From: Rothia mucilaginosa
GTDB lineage: Bacteria; Actinomycetota; Actinomycetes; Actinomycetales; Micrococcaceae
Assembly (NCBI RefSeq): GCF_001548235.1
Contig: NZ_AP014938.1
Coordinates: 124,001-188,000 of the forward strand
Direction: 5' to 3'
DNA length: 64,000 nucleotides
In this document: positions 8,381 through 17,166 of the stretch, piece by piece
Layout: each line of letters opens with the position of its first letter
How positions within the stretch are numbered: position 1 is the first letter of the stretch
Made by a program: the position numbers and the translations under genes
Notes under the pieces: model-generated
Databases searched by the model: none
The model's input: the letters and a program-made list of their open reading frames with translations, nothing else
What the model was told of the DNA's origin: nothing

Positions 8381-10566
8381 TGGCGTTTCTTCTCGCGCGC
8401 CACAGCGTCCGCCTCGTGCAGGCGACCGCGGTACACCGCGTGGCGGTTGCTCTGAATCAGCTCGCGGCCACCACCGGCTGAACGAGTAATCTTCGGGGCG
8501 ACAGCTTCCGTTGGGCCTTCTGCTTCTACCGTTGATTCTTCGCTTTGTAAACGCTGATCAAAAATCTCATCATACACCTCATCCTCGTGCATCGCCCAGG
8601 GCACGGTCGCCGTCATGACGCCAGGCTCGTGCAAAAGCGCCTGCTTGAGGCGGCGCACCGTGCGGCGGTGCAGAATACGCTGCCACCAGTGCTTCACCAC
8701 AAACTCCGGGAGGTACACCACCAAAATATCGCGCGGTGACTTCTTGCGGCGGCGGCGAACATACGAAACGAGAGCCTCCACCGTGTCACGGTACGGCGAA
8801 TCAATCACCGACAGCGGCACCGGAATGCCCAGGGCATACCAGCGCTTCTTCACGACTTCCAGAGCGGCGCGGTCATTGTTGACCGTTAGCGCCTCAATCG
8901 TGGAGGGGCGGCCGGCACGCGCATACGAGAGGGCACGAACCGCCGGGCGGCGCACACGCTCCACGTACACGATGGCGTGCACACGCGAAGGCAGGGCCGC
9001 CACATCCGCAACGGATTCAGCGTTCAGGGGGATGTCCAGGGCGGCATCCACAGCATCGTAGTGGCGGCGAGTCACAACCATACCTCCAACCATCAGGGCA
9101 ATCATTCCAAGGGAGAGCCACGCACCGGCGGCGAACTTCGTCACCACGACGATGACCAGCACCGCGGCGGTCACCATCACGCCCACCGCAGAGACCGCAA
9201 TATCGCGCAGCAGGGCGCGGCGCGGCATCTGCGCCAGGGTAATGCGCAGCAGACGCATGCGGTAGCGCACCACCGCCAGCTGAACCAGCACCATCGACAG
9301 GCACATGCCCACGATGTACAGCTGAATCAGTGAGTACACGTCCGAGTTGAAAACGGTGGTGAGGAAAATTGAGAATGCCGACAGCGCCAGCACACCGTTC
9401 GCGTACAGGCCGCGCGAATCCACGCTGCGGAAGAACACCGGCAGGTACTGGTAGTCGGCCAGCGACGAAGCAATCACCGGGAAGCCCGTAAACGCCGTCA
9501 GCGAGGCAATAATCAGCACGCCCACCGTGGCGAATACCAGCAGCTGCGCGAAGAACGGCACGCCCTGATAAATTGCCAACGCCACCTGGTACAGCGCAGG
9601 TTTCTGGTGGAAGTACTCCCCCGGCGTGTGCCCGTCAATGAACAAGAAACGGGTCGTATCGTGCACCATGTGCACGCGGGTTGCCGCCGCAAAACCGAGC
9701 AGGCTCACCAGCAGGACCGAGGTGATCAGGCCCATCAGCATCATGGTGACCGCCGCGTTATATTTCTTCGGGCGGCGGAAATACTTCACCGAATTAGAAA
9801 TCGTAGAAACACCCGAGAACGCCACCAAGCCGGCAGAGAAAGAACGCGCCAGAAGCAGCATCAGCGCCAGACCCTCCAGCGAATGGGTCTCGAGCTCGGG
9901 GGCAATCACGTAGGTCGCAGACTCAGCCAGTGGCAGAGTACCCGTGGCGGCACGAATCCAACCCACAATGAGGGTCGCTCCCAACAGTGCCAAGAAAACA
10001 TACAGCGGCCAGTACGCAATCTTGCCCAGCAACTGCACGCCACGTAGCGCAAACAACGTCAGCGCAACAATGAGTAGCACCGCAATGTGCGTGCGCCAAT
10101 CCTGAATCTGCGGATACAACGCCACCAAAAACGAGGACGCCGAAGACATAGACACCGCCACCGTGAGCATATAGTCCATCAGCGAGGATGCACCCATCAC
10201 AATCGACGGCAGCGCACCCAGTTTGCGGTGCACCAGCTGAATATCGCCTTCAGAAGCAATCTGGTTGATGTTGTAGCGGTACGTGCCAATCACCAGCAGA
10301 CCCACCATCGCCACACCCAAACCAATCCAGGGTGAAAAAGCGAGCGCAGATGCACCCGCAGCGGCAAGGGTCAGGATCATCTGGTCGGCTGCGTAGGCGA
10401 CCGAAGAGATGCCGTCGGCACCGAAAAGAGGCAGGGCGTAGCGCTTCGGCAGCGCGACTGCCGAAAGATTTCGCGTGCTGACCGGCTGACCGGTCAGGGC
10501 GATGCGCATCCTATCCCAACGATTCCTCACGCTGTTAAGGCTATCGGTCGCGGCTTCAAAGCTCAA
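8374..10566 (-). CDS. APC-superfamily permease, KimA/KUP-like, probable potassium transporter
   Basis: 730-aa integral membrane protein. About 12 hydrophobic segments occupy residues 35-480, starting with ALPLFGADGISSVAYAADQ, the broken first helix typical of this permease group. A soluble C-terminal domain of about 250 residues follows (VHAIVYVERVRRPAVRALSYAR onward). This architecture matches KimA-like potassium importers. The head-to-head position next to two TrkA-type RCK proteins supports potassium, but an amino-acid substrate is not excluded. The start is uncertain: TTG 10566 gives the longest form; GTG 10530 and ATG 10509 are alternatives still upstream of the first helix. No ydaO-type leader is visible. 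Confidence 0.85.
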   Translation of the reverse strand: MSFEAATDSLNSVRNRWDRMRIALTGQPVSTRNLSAVALPKRYALPLFGADGISSVAYAADQMILTLAAAGASALAFSPWIGLGVAMVGLLVIGTYRYNINQIASEGDIQLVHRKLGALPSIVMGASSLMDYMLTVAVSMSSASSFLVALYPQIQDWRTHIAVLLIVALTLFALRGVQLLGKIAYWPLYVFLALLGATLIVGWIRAATGTLPLAESATYVIAPELETHSLEGLALMLLLARSFSAGLVAFSGVSTISNSVKYFRRPKKYNAAVTMMLMGLITSVLLVSLLGFAAATRVHMVHDTTRFLFIDGHTPGEYFHQKPALYQVALAIYQGVPFFAQLLVFATVGVLIIASLTAFTGFPVIASSLADYQYLPVFFRSVDSRGLYANGVLALSAFSIFLTTVFNSDVYSLIQLYIVGMCLSMVLVQLAVVRYRMRLLRITLAQMPRRALLRDIAVSAVGVMVTAAVLVIVVVTKFAAGAWLSLGMIALMVGGMVVTRRHYDAVDAALDIPLNAESVADVAALPSRVHAIVYVERVRRPAVRALSYARAGRPSTIEALTVNNDRAALEVVKKRWYALGIPVPLSVIDSPYRDTVEALVSYVRRRRKKSPRDILVVYLPEFVVKHWWQRILHRRTVRRLKQALLHEPGVMTATVPWAMHEDEVYDEIFDQRLQSEESTVEAEGPTEAVAPKITRSAGGGRELIQSNRHAVYRGRLHEADAVAREKKRQP

Positions 10567-10702
10567 TTTTATTCAGCCGAATAGTGGGCATTGCGAGCGG
10601 AATATCACGGGGCATCGGCGTGGAGGCTCACCCGCCCATTACACTGGTAGAGGTAGGCGGTAACGCCTTATCACCGTAAAACATCAACACTCGGAGGGAT
10701 GT

Positions 10703-11569
10703 ATGCCTCACTTCGTCATTATGGGTGCCGGACGCGTGGGCGTCATGTTGGCGCGCACTCTGGAAGCTTCGGGGCATACGGTCGCCGTCATTGACCAGGA
10801 CGAACGTGCTTTCCAGCCGCTGCGTAAGGGCTTTGAGGGCCGCCTGGTTACCGGTGTTGGTTTTGATGAGGACACCCTCAAGCGTGCCGGTATTACCGAG
10901 GCGTACGCTTTTGCCGCGGTCTCTTCGGGCGATAACTCGAATATTATTGCCGCCCGTGTGGCGCGTGAAATGTTCAAGGTGAAGAACGTTGTGGCGCGTG
11001 TGTACGACCCGAACCGCGCCGAGTTCTTCCAGCGCATGGGTATTCCTACGGTGGCGTCGGTGCGTTGGTCCACCGACCAGGTGCTGCGCCGTCTGCTACC
11101 CGAGCAGGCGCTCAAGGGCGACTTCCGCGAACCCTCGGGCCGCCTCATGCTCACCGAAATTCCGCTCGACGACGGTTGGGCGGGTCACGCCCTGACCAGT
11201 ATCGAACGTGCCGCCGGGGTGCGCATCGCCTACATCACCCGCTTTGGTGAGGGCATGCTCCCCCGCCCGGATTCCGCCTACCAGCAGGGCGATAGTGTGC
11301 ACGTCATGATGCGCACCGACGACGTTGCGGACGTAACCCGTATTCTCTCCCGCCCGCCGCGCGTTGAAGACGAAGAAGTGGAGGCGAACTACGCCCCCGC
11401 CTCGGGCCACCGCAAGCACCCCCACGCCCCGAAGAAACCCGCCGAGCAGGCGCACAACGACGGCCCCGTTATCGAGCATGAATTCCACCTCGGTGACACT
11501 CCCCCGGAGCTGCCCGACCCCCTCGAACTCATCGGCCGCCATCGTGATTCCTCGAAAGGTGAGAAGTAA
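10703..11569 (+). CDS. TrkA-type RCK protein (CeoB-like)
   Basis: 288-aa cytoplasmic regulator with an RCK_N Rossmann domain (GAGRVGVMLARTLE, Asp at the end of strand 2 for NAD(H)) and an RCK_C domain at about 140-215. The last 75 residues are an extra tail rich in His, Pro and Lys (HRKHPHAPKK), absent from the second RCK protein. GGAGGGATGT stands before the ATG. The next gene starts on the base after its stop codon, so the two are co-transcribed and probably form a hetero-oligomeric gating ring. No TrkH/TrkG channel gene is here; the only membrane partner nearby is the divergent permease. Confidence 0.92.
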   Translation: MPHFVIMGAGRVGVMLARTLEASGHTVAVIDQDERAFQPLRKGFEGRLVTGVGFDEDTLKRAGITEAYAFAAVSSGDNSNIIAARVAREMFKVKNVVARVYDPNRAEFFQRMGIPTVASVRWSTDQVLRRLLPEQALKGDFREPSGRLMLTEIPLDDGWAGHALTSIERAAGVRIAYITRFGEGMLPRPDSAYQQGDSVHVMMRTDDVADVTRILSRPPRVEDEEVEANYAPASGHRKHPHAPKKPAEQAHNDGPVIEHEFHLGDTPPELPDPLELIGRHRDSSKGEK

Positions 11570-12223
11570 GTGAAGGTCCTCATTGTTGGTGCCGGTTCCG
11601 TGGGTGCCTCCATCGCTAAAGAGCTCATGATGAACGGCCACGACGTGACCATCATCGATTCCAAGCCCGAAGTCAAGAAGCGCGCCGATCTGCCCGGCGT
11701 GCGCTGGCATATTGGTGACGCCTGCGAACTGTCCGTACTGCGCCAGGTGCACCCGAACAAGGCGGACGTGGTCGTTGCCGCAACCGGTGACGATAAGGCA
11801 AACCTGATGGTCTCCCTGCTGGTGCGCAGTGAGTTTGGTGTGCCGCGCACCGTGGCGCGCGTGAACAACCCGCGTAATGAGTGGCTCTTTGATGATTCCT
11901 GGGGCGTGGACGTTGCCGTGTCCACCCCGCGTCTGATGACCGCCCTCGTTGAGGAAGCCGTGGAAGTCGGCGACGTGGTGCGCCTGCTGACCCTGCAGGC
12001 TGGCGGCGCGACCCTCGCCGAGTACACCGTGCCGGATGACCACCCCGTCATCGGTTACCGCGTGGATCACGTGCAGTGGCCCGTTGATACGGTGCTCACC
12101 GCGATCCTGCGTGACGGCGCGCCAATCCCGCCCAGTGCCGACGTGGCGATTGAGGGCGGCGACGAGCTGTTCTTCATCACGACCATTGCCGGTGAGGATC
12201 AGATCCGCGCACTGTTTGCATAG
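11570..12223 (+). CDS. TrkA-type RCK protein (CeoC-like)
   Basis: 217-aa RCK protein with GAGSVGASIAKELMMNGHDV as the nucleotide-binding fold and a C-terminal RCK_C domain (LAEYTVPDDHPVIG onward). It starts with GTG immediately after the stop codon of the upstream RCK gene, with GGTGAG as ribosome site inside the upstream gene. Together they match the ceoB-ceoC pair of mycobacteria, including the divergent permease and the convergent DUF3159 gene. It probably binds NAD(H) or ADP/ATP and controls potassium flux through a membrane partner. Confidence 0.93.
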   Translation: MKVLIVGAGSVGASIAKELMMNGHDVTIIDSKPEVKKRADLPGVRWHIGDACELSVLRQVHPNKADVVVAATGDDKANLMVSLLVRSEFGVPRTVARVNNPRNEWLFDDSWGVDVAVSTPRLMTALVEEAVEVGDVVRLLTLQAGGATLAEYTVPDDHPVIGYRVDHVQWPVDTVLTAILRDGAPIPPSADVAIEGGDELFFITTIAGEDQIRALFA

Positions 12224-12262
12224 CACTGTTCGCATAGCGTTTATACGTAAGTTTTTGAGGAG

Positions 12263-12297
12263 GCGAAAGCCCCGGTCACGGGTACCGGGGCTTTCGC
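12263..12297. terminator. Bidirectional terminator between ceoC-like and DUF3159 genes
   Basis: 14-bp stem (GCGAAAGCCCCGGT / ACCGGGGCTTTCGC) with a 7-base loop between converging genes. Confidence 0.85.
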
Positions 12298-12336
12298 GTA
12301 CTTCTATGAAGTTCTTCTACGTATGAAGTTGTGGAG

Positions 12337-13125
12337 TTAGCGGCTTTCTGAACCGTCAACTTCGGCAGTTTCGGCAGCCTCGGGGTCCTCGCTCACCAGC
12401 GCCTCCTCGGGAGCCGACACACGCCACGCCAGCCACACGCCCAAAGCGTACAGCGGCAGACCCATAATCAGGCGGGTCGCACCCAGCGCCTCCACATTAT
12501 TCGCAAAATACAGGGGCACCTGCACGGCAAGGCGCAGCATCATCAGCACGGTAATAATCCAGGTCGCCAGCATGTACTGGCGCAGGCGCACCGGGTTCTG
12601 GCGCCAGCTCAGCGCCTCACCGCGAATCACCGCGAAAATCAGACCCATCAGCGGCCAACGCACCAGCATCGACAGCAGATACGCCAGAATGTACACGCCG
12701 TTCGTCCAGAAGCCCACCACAAAGTAGTCGCTCGCATTACCGGTACGGTACGCGGCAAACGCACAAATTGCCACGCCCACCAGGCCGGTCAGCGCACTCA
12801 CCAGCTTAGAGCCCTGCACCAGGCGAATCAGCGTGAACACACCCGCCGCAGCCAACGCCGCAATCAGGGACAGGTTCAGTTCCTTCGTCACGGTGAACAA
12901 CACCAGGAACGCCACAGCGGGCAGGGAGGATTCCACCAGGCCGCGCCAGCCGCCGATAGCGTGCAGAATATCCACATCACCGTTGGCAGTGCGGCGCATA
13001 TTCGCACCCATGGAGGCGCTCAGGCTCTGCGCCAGCTGATTCTCCTCCTGCGCCGGGTCAGCAACCGGGCTAGATGCGGGGTTAGCGTTCGGATCGGGCT
13101 GGGTCGAAGACTGCTCAGCGCTCAT
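12337..13125 (-). CDS. DUF3159 membrane protein
   Basis: 262-aa protein with an N-terminal hydrophilic segment of about 60 residues, then about five or six hydrophobic segments and an acidic C-terminus (EDPEAAETAEVDGSES). Conserved features are ILHAIGGWRGLVESSLPAVAFL and GEALSWRQNPVRLRQY, as in actinobacterial DUF3159 proteins. ATG 13125 is chosen over a longer frame because it overlaps the 3' end of the OB-fold-like gene by 11 bases, a translational-coupling arrangement. It is the last gene of the DUF3710 / OB-fold / DUF3159 operon. Function is unknown. Confidence 0.9.
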   Translation of the reverse strand: MSAEQSSTQPDPNANPASSPVADPAQEENQLAQSLSASMGANMRRTANGDVDILHAIGGWRGLVESSLPAVAFLVLFTVTKELNLSLIAALAAAGVFTLIRLVQGSKLVSALTGLVGVAICAFAAYRTGNASDYFVVGFWTNGVYILAYLLSMLVRWPLMGLIFAVIRGEALSWRQNPVRLRQYMLATWIITVLMMLRLAVQVPLYFANNVEALGATRLIMGLPLYALGVWLAWRVSAPEEALVSEDPEAAETAEVDGSESR

Positions 13126-13654
13126 GTTTTCCCTTCTCAGCAAAGAATTGCGGCACAATCTCATAGCGCGGGTTATAAATCACCGGCTGATGTGCCCTCA
13201 CAGACACCACCCCGGAACAGCGTAACAACGCACCGGCAAGCACGCCGGGCACCATCCGCTGCCCCTGCCACTTCAGCAGCACCCTATCCCCCGGGTTGAA
13301 CGGCGCATACGGCGGGAAAGACACCTCGTGAGGCTCCTGCACCGCCACGGTCGCCAAAGACGCCGTGTTCAGGTGGTGCTGCTTCTCGGGGTCCTCGGAT
13401 TCCTCCTCGAAATCCTCACCGGGCGGCTCCACAATCGGCATACCAATCAGCGCCAGCGGACTCGACCACTGCAGGGGCTTCGACTTAGCCACCACCAGCT
13501 CGGCACGGTACATCGGCTTATCCTGCAGCGCAGGCAGCCATACCTGCTCCACGCGTCCGGCAAGGCGTACGCGAAAGCGCTCGGGGTACCCGGGAGCAAG
13601 AATCTGCTCCTCAGGAACCGCGAGCGCACTCGGGTAGTTCGAAAACTCAGGCAT
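13115..13654 (-). CDS. OB-fold-like protein of the DUF3710-DUF3159 operon
   Basis: 179-aa soluble protein. The N-terminal part (ERFRVRLAGRVEQVW, YRAELVVAKSK) and the C-terminal part (NPGDRVLLKWQGQRMVPG, LRCSGVVSVRAHQPVIYNPRYE) look like the strands of an OB barrel split by an acidic insertion at about 75-105. Assignment rests mainly on position: this slot between DUF3710 and DUF3159 genes encodes an OB-fold nucleic-acid-binding protein in other Actinobacteria. Its start overlaps the DUF3710 stop (TAATG) and its end overlaps the DUF3159 start, so translation is coupled on both sides. Ligand is unknown. Confidence 0.8.
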   Translation of the reverse strand: MPEFSNYPSALAVPEEQILAPGYPERFRVRLAGRVEQVWLPALQDKPMYRAELVVAKSKPLQWSSPLALIGMPIVEPPGEDFEEESEDPEKQHHLNTASLATVAVQEPHEVSFPPYAPFNPGDRVLLKWQGQRMVPGVLAGALLRCSGVVSVRAHQPVIYNPRYEIVPQFFAEKGKHER

Positions 13655-14448
13655 TAGCCAATCTCGGTAATCTCAGGGCCGCGGCGAGGCATCGGGCGCA
13701 GCTTGCTGTGCTCGTTCTCGGTTTCTTCCTCCACGGCGGGCTCTTCCTCAGCCGCAACGACCAGGTCGGCGGGCAGAGTCATGGGCAGCAGCTCGCGCGG
13801 CGGGCGCGGGTCGTCGCCACGGTCCACCACGACGGTGCGGAAGACTTCCTCCACGGAGGCGGCAGCCTTATCGTCACCGAGCACAGCCGCGCCAGAGATG
13901 ACGCCGCGCAGGAACCAGCGGGGGCCGTCCACACCCACGAAGCGGGCGATGCGCTCGCCGGGCTGACCGTCCGGGGTGACGGCGGGCAGGCGGGTCAGCA
14001 TCTCGGCACCGAATACGCCGGCGTAGATTTCGACGATGCCGCCCTGGGATGCGACGGACTCGGTCAGATCGTGACGGATGTCGTCCCAGATGCCGGTGGT
14101 GCGCGGTGCGGCGAATGCCTGCACCTGCAGGGTCGCGCCGTCGCGGGTGATGGTTGCGGCGATAACCGCGCCGGTTGCGTCGTCAGTTTCGAGGCGCAGG
14201 TTCATGCCGTCGAGCAGCTTGATACGCAGTGCACCCAGGTCGACGTAGTCTTCGAGGTCTTCGGCGGTGACTTCTTCAATGTCGTGCGGGCCGTTGACGC
14301 GGTCGTACTTGATGACCTCGGGAGAGTTCTCCTCTTCCTTCAGCTCCTCAACCTCGACGTTGGTCTCCTCAATCTCTTCGGCGACAGCCTTGTCGATGGC
14401 GGCCTTTTCAGCCTCCTCGGCGCGCTTCTTCTTACCAAATCCGAACAT
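13654..14448 (-). CDS. DUF3710 protein
   Basis: 264-aa protein with a Lys/Glu-rich N-terminal region (residues 1-50, probably coiled) and the DUF3710 domain at about 60-230: GPHDIEEV, YVDLGALRIKLLDGMNLRLE, LQVQAFAAPRTTGIWDDIR and GPRWFLRGVISGAAV. The family is nearly confined to Actinobacteria, sits next to dut and has no proven function. ATG follows AGGAA. The gene is first in a three-gene coupled operon, about 77 bases downstream of dut. Confidence 0.93.
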   Translation of the reverse strand: MFGFGKKKRAEEAEKAAIDKAVAEEIEETNVEVEELKEEENSPEVIKYDRVNGPHDIEEVTAEDLEDYVDLGALRIKLLDGMNLRLETDDATGAVIAATITRDGATLQVQAFAAPRTTGIWDDIRHDLTESVASQGGIVEIYAGVFGAEMLTRLPAVTPDGQPGERIARFVGVDGPRWFLRGVISGAAVLGDDKAAASVEEVFRTVVVDRGDDPRPPRELLPMTLPADLVVAAEEEPAVEEETENEHSKLRPMPRRGPEITEIG

Positions 14449-14525
14449 GGTATTCCTACTTTCACCGCACGCGGGGTGCGGGGGTTTCTTCTCTTCTCTC
14501 GTGCAGTTTTCGCGGTGAGAGCAGA

Positions 14526-14972
14526 CTAGTGGATTCCGCTGGAGCCGAAGCCGCTGGAGCCGCGTTCGGTCTGATCCAGTTCGTCCACCACGGTAAAGGT
14601 TGCGTGCTCGTACTTCTGAATGATCAGCTGGGCAATGCGGTCGCCGCGCTGCACGTGGAAGGACTTGGTCTTGTCAGTGTTGAGCAGGGTGACCATCAGC
14701 TCGCCGCGGTAGCCGGAATCAACGGTGCCGGGTGCGTTAACAATGGTGATACCGTTCTTGGTTGCCAGGCCGGAGCGCGGGTGCACCAGACCAACGTAAC
14801 CTTCGGGCAGGGCGATTGCCACGCCGGTGGGGACGAGGGCGCGTTCGCCCGGTTCCAGCTCGAAGTCGACGCGGGAGCGCAGGTCAGCGCCGGCGTCGCC
14901 GGGCTTTGCGTAGGCGGGTGCGGGCAGCTCGGGGTCGAGCAGCTTAATGTGGACGTTTACGGGGGTCATCAT
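14526..14972 (-). CDS. dut: dUTP diphosphatase
   Basis: 148-aa trimeric dUTPase, which hydrolyses dUTP to dUMP and keeps uracil out of DNA. All five motifs are present: GDAGADL, HPRSGLA, NAPGTVDSGYRGE, GDRIAQL and the C-terminal RGSSGFGSSG that closes over the active site. The frame can be extended to a TTG at 14978, but ATG 14972 is preferred: TAGAGT ends 7 bases before it and no ribosome site is seen, which fits a leaderless mRNA. The neighbours DUF3710 and DUF4193 match the common actinobacterial order. Confidence 0.96.
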   Translation of the reverse strand: MMTPVNVHIKLLDPELPAPAYAKPGDAGADLRSRVDFELEPGERALVPTGVAIALPEGYVGLVHPRSGLATKNGITIVNAPGTVDSGYRGELMVTLLNTDKTKSFHVQRGDRIAQLIIQKYEHATFTVVDELDQTERGSSGFGSSGIH

Positions 14973-14979
14973 GGTCAAT

Positions 14980-14985
14980 ACTCTA
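14980..14985 (-). promoter_or_regulatory. Putative -10 (TAGAGT) for a leaderless dut mRNA
   Basis: TAGAGT on the minus strand, 7 bases before ATG 14972. It overlaps the alternative TTG start at 14978, which would therefore lie within the promoter. Inference from spacing. Confidence 0.45.
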
Positions 14986-15133
14986 ACCTTTCGCGGGTGT
15001 CTGTGCCATTACCTCGCGCTGTGTTGAGGCTCTACTGCGGGGTGTTTTCGTTGTGTGTTCGCGTTCAGCACGCGCTGTGCCGCGTTGGATGCGACGCGGC
15101 GCTATTCTTGCGTGCGCGGCTTTCACATACTCA

Positions 15134-15163
15134 ACGGGGCGGGTGCACTCGGCACTCGCCCCG
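15134..15163 (-). terminator. Hairpin after the DUF4193 gene
   Basis: 13-bp stem ACGGGGCGGGTGC with one G-T pair and a 4-base loop, 45 bases after the DUF4193 stop. No T-run follows on the minus strand, so termination efficiency is uncertain. Confidence 0.5.
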
Positions 15164-15207
15164 TCATGAGGTGTATGTCGGGTGGGTGTTATCCCTTCCC
15201 TAAAGTT

Positions 15208-15507
15208 TTAGCCCTCGCACTCGATGCAGTAGGACAGGCCGCCCTCTTCGCGCGCAATCTGCGAGCGGTGGCGCACCAGGAAGCAGGATGCGCAGGTGAA
15301 CTCGTCGTCCTGAGCGGGCAGAACAACAACGTTCAGCTCCTCGTTGGAGAGGTCAGCACCGGGCAGCTCGAAGCTTTCTGCTGCGCTGTTCTCGTCTTCA
15401 TCCACCGCACCGGACTGCATCTCGGAACGGCGGGCGTTCAGCTCCTCGTAGGACTCTTCGTTCTGCTCTTCGTCCTGCTTGCGAGGTGCATCGTAATCAG
15501 TTGCCAA
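15208..15507 (-). CDS. DUF4193 protein
   Basis: 99-aa acidic protein: MATDYDAPRK at the start, ELPGADLSNEEL in the middle and a short Cys motif (FTCASCFLVRHRSQ, then YCIEC) able to bind a metal such as zinc. It closely follows actinobacterial DUF4193 members, one of which lies near dut in mycobacteria. The start is a TTG with GGAG about 10 bases upstream; the family N-terminus MATDY fixes it. No function is established; a small zinc-ribbon role is inference. Confidence 0.92.
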   Translation of the reverse strand: MATDYDAPRKQDEEQNEESYEELNARRSEMQSGAVDEDENSAAESFELPGADLSNEELNVVVLPAQDDEFTCASCFLVRHRSQIAREEGGLSYCIECEG

Positions 15508-15834
15508 ACTTTCACGCTCCGTTGGTTCTGTGGCTGTGTGTTGGGACTAGGCCACGCTGGTTTATTGAGTGCTCTAGGTGCCGCTGGTGTGTAATTAACC
15601 CTGACGGCATGCCAGGTATTGTTCACCATTGGCACCCTATTTGTCTAATCCTGGGTAGGCTTTGGACTGTTTAGGCGTCACATTCTAGCTTTTTCGGTGC
15701 GAAAAGTACATCTTTTTTTGGTGAAAATCCCGCCTCCGCTACTGATTTACCGCGCTTTCACGGTACCCTGGTAGGTAGTTTGCGTTCCGTGCAACACATT
15801 CACGAACGCGTCCGGTTCACCTATGGAGGTTCTC
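15508..15834. other. Divergent promoter region of DUF4193 and sepH
   Basis: About 330 bases between divergent genes, AT-richer than the surroundings. It includes T-runs at about 15690 and 15711. A TACCCTGGTAGGTAG stretch at about 15763-15777 resembles TACACTGGTAGAGGTAG upstream of the ceoB-like gene (10640) and may mark the sepH promoter. No ORF or strong hairpin. Confidence 0.4.
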
Positions 15835-16995
15835 ATGCTTGAACTGCGTCTGATTGGCGTTCACGATGACGGCGAAAATCTGGTGCTTGAGTCTGCTGAC
15901 GGCACCCGCTTTTTGTTGCCGATTGACGCGAACCTGCGCACGAGCATCACCAAGGCTCGCCGTATTCAGCCCGCCCGCGGTCTGGGCGCTAAGGGCACCT
16001 ACGGTCCGCGCGATATTCAGACCCGTTTCCGTCAGGGTGCCTCCGTTGAGGAAATCGCTGAAGAGTCCGGTTGGGAGCCGGAGCGCGTGCGCCGCTACGA
16101 GTGGCCGATTGTTGCTGAGCGTGCCCACATTATTCGTGCCGCTCAGAGCGTGAAGATTGGTCGCCGCAGCTCCGCTTCGGGTACCGCACAGATTCCCGTG
16201 ACCCTGAGCGCCCGCATTGAGGAAGTCTCCGAGCGTTACGGTTTTGAGGACGCAACCCAGGACTGGACCACCCGCCAGCAGGAGAACGGCCAGTGGCGCG
16301 TTGAGGTTGATATTGCGCTGAAGGATTCGGTGCGTCAGAACCTGCCCGCGCAGGTCGTCTTCCCCGCACGTTGGGTGTACAACCCGGCGAACCAGGGCCT
16401 GTACGCGTCGAATGAGGCGGCGTACTTCCTGATGGGCAATAGTGAGGACGCTGTCGCCGCCGCCGCGAAGAAGGCTCCCGTGGAGGTTCCTCCCGCCCGC
16501 CTGCCCAAGGCACCCGAGCCCGCACCGGCACCCCTTACTTCCTCTGAGAGCGCTGACGAGCGTAAGCTCAAGGAGCTTCTGGAGCGCGCCCGCTCGGTGC
16601 GCCCGGCACAGGTTGAGGAGCCCGAGGTGTTCGTGCACCGCGAGCCCACTGAGCCTGTAGCACCGGCTGCGCCTGCGGCACCTGTTGCGTCTGCCCCGGT
16701 AGCACCTGCTGCACCCGAGCCCACCGTAGAAACCACCGACTCGCTGGCTGTGGATTCGGAAGCACCCGTTGACTCCGTTCCGGTCGAGTCCTTCACCCTG
16801 CCGGCACCCATCGAGGACGCACCCGCTGCTGAGGTTGCTGAGGCACCCGTTACTGAGGCGCCCGCTACTGAAGCACAGGCCGAGCCCCCCTCCGCCGCGC
16901 CTGCATCTGAGGAGAAGCCCAAGCCTTCCTCCTCGAAGAAGCAGCGCGTGAGCGTTCCGGCATGGGATGACATCATCTTCGGTAGCCGCAAGTAA
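15835..16995 (+). CDS. sepH: Septation protein SepH (DUF3071)
   Basis: 386-aa cell-division protein that stimulates FtsZ assembly in Streptomyces and mycobacteria. The N-terminal DUF3071 domain (about 1-170) begins LELRLIGVHDDGENLVLE and contains a helix-turn-helix-like segment (SVEEIAEESGWEPERVRRYEWP). A long Ala/Pro/Glu-rich disordered linker (about 210-360) follows. The extreme C-terminus VSVPAWDDIIFGSRK keeps the conserved short motif of SepH proteins. ATG 15835 is chosen over 15823 because GGAGG lies 5 bases upstream and MLELRL is the family start. It is transcribed alone, towards a strong terminator. Confidence 0.94.
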   Translation: MLELRLIGVHDDGENLVLESADGTRFLLPIDANLRTSITKARRIQPARGLGAKGTYGPRDIQTRFRQGASVEEIAEESGWEPERVRRYEWPIVAERAHIIRAAQSVKIGRRSSASGTAQIPVTLSARIEEVSERYGFEDATQDWTTRQQENGQWRVEVDIALKDSVRQNLPAQVVFPARWVYNPANQGLYASNEAAYFLMGNSEDAVAAAAKKAPVEVPPARLPKAPEPAPAPLTSSESADERKLKELLERARSVRPAQVEEPEVFVHREPTEPVAPAAPAAPVASAPVAPAAPEPTVETTDSLAVDSEAPVDSVPVESFTLPAPIEDAPAAEVAEAPVTEAPATEAQAEPPSAAPASEEKPKPSSSKKQRVSVPAWDDIIFGSRK

Positions 16996-17066
16996 GCGAG
17001 CGCCCTCGCGCGGCCCGATAGGGGCATCTAGGCGAGAGCATTTAGACAGTGCCATTTAGACATACG

Positions 17067-17104
17067 AAAACCGCTGGTTATTCACCCGAATAACCAGCGG
17101 TTTT
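17067..17104. terminator. Bidirectional terminator between sepH and the phosphodiesterase gene
   Basis: Near-perfect stem AAAACCGCTGGTTATTC with its complement around a short loop, with A-run before and T-run after, in a convergent gap. Confidence 0.92.
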
Positions 17105-17166
17105 CTGTATCTTCTCAGTCTGATCTTCTCAGCCTATGCCCTCTGACGCTTTAGAAGACTAGTACT

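Noticed and set aside
10567..10702. Possible c-di-AMP (ydaO) riboswitch before the KimA-like permease
   Set aside because: The gap is only 136 bases and shared by divergent promoters; the conserved ydaO core is not there.
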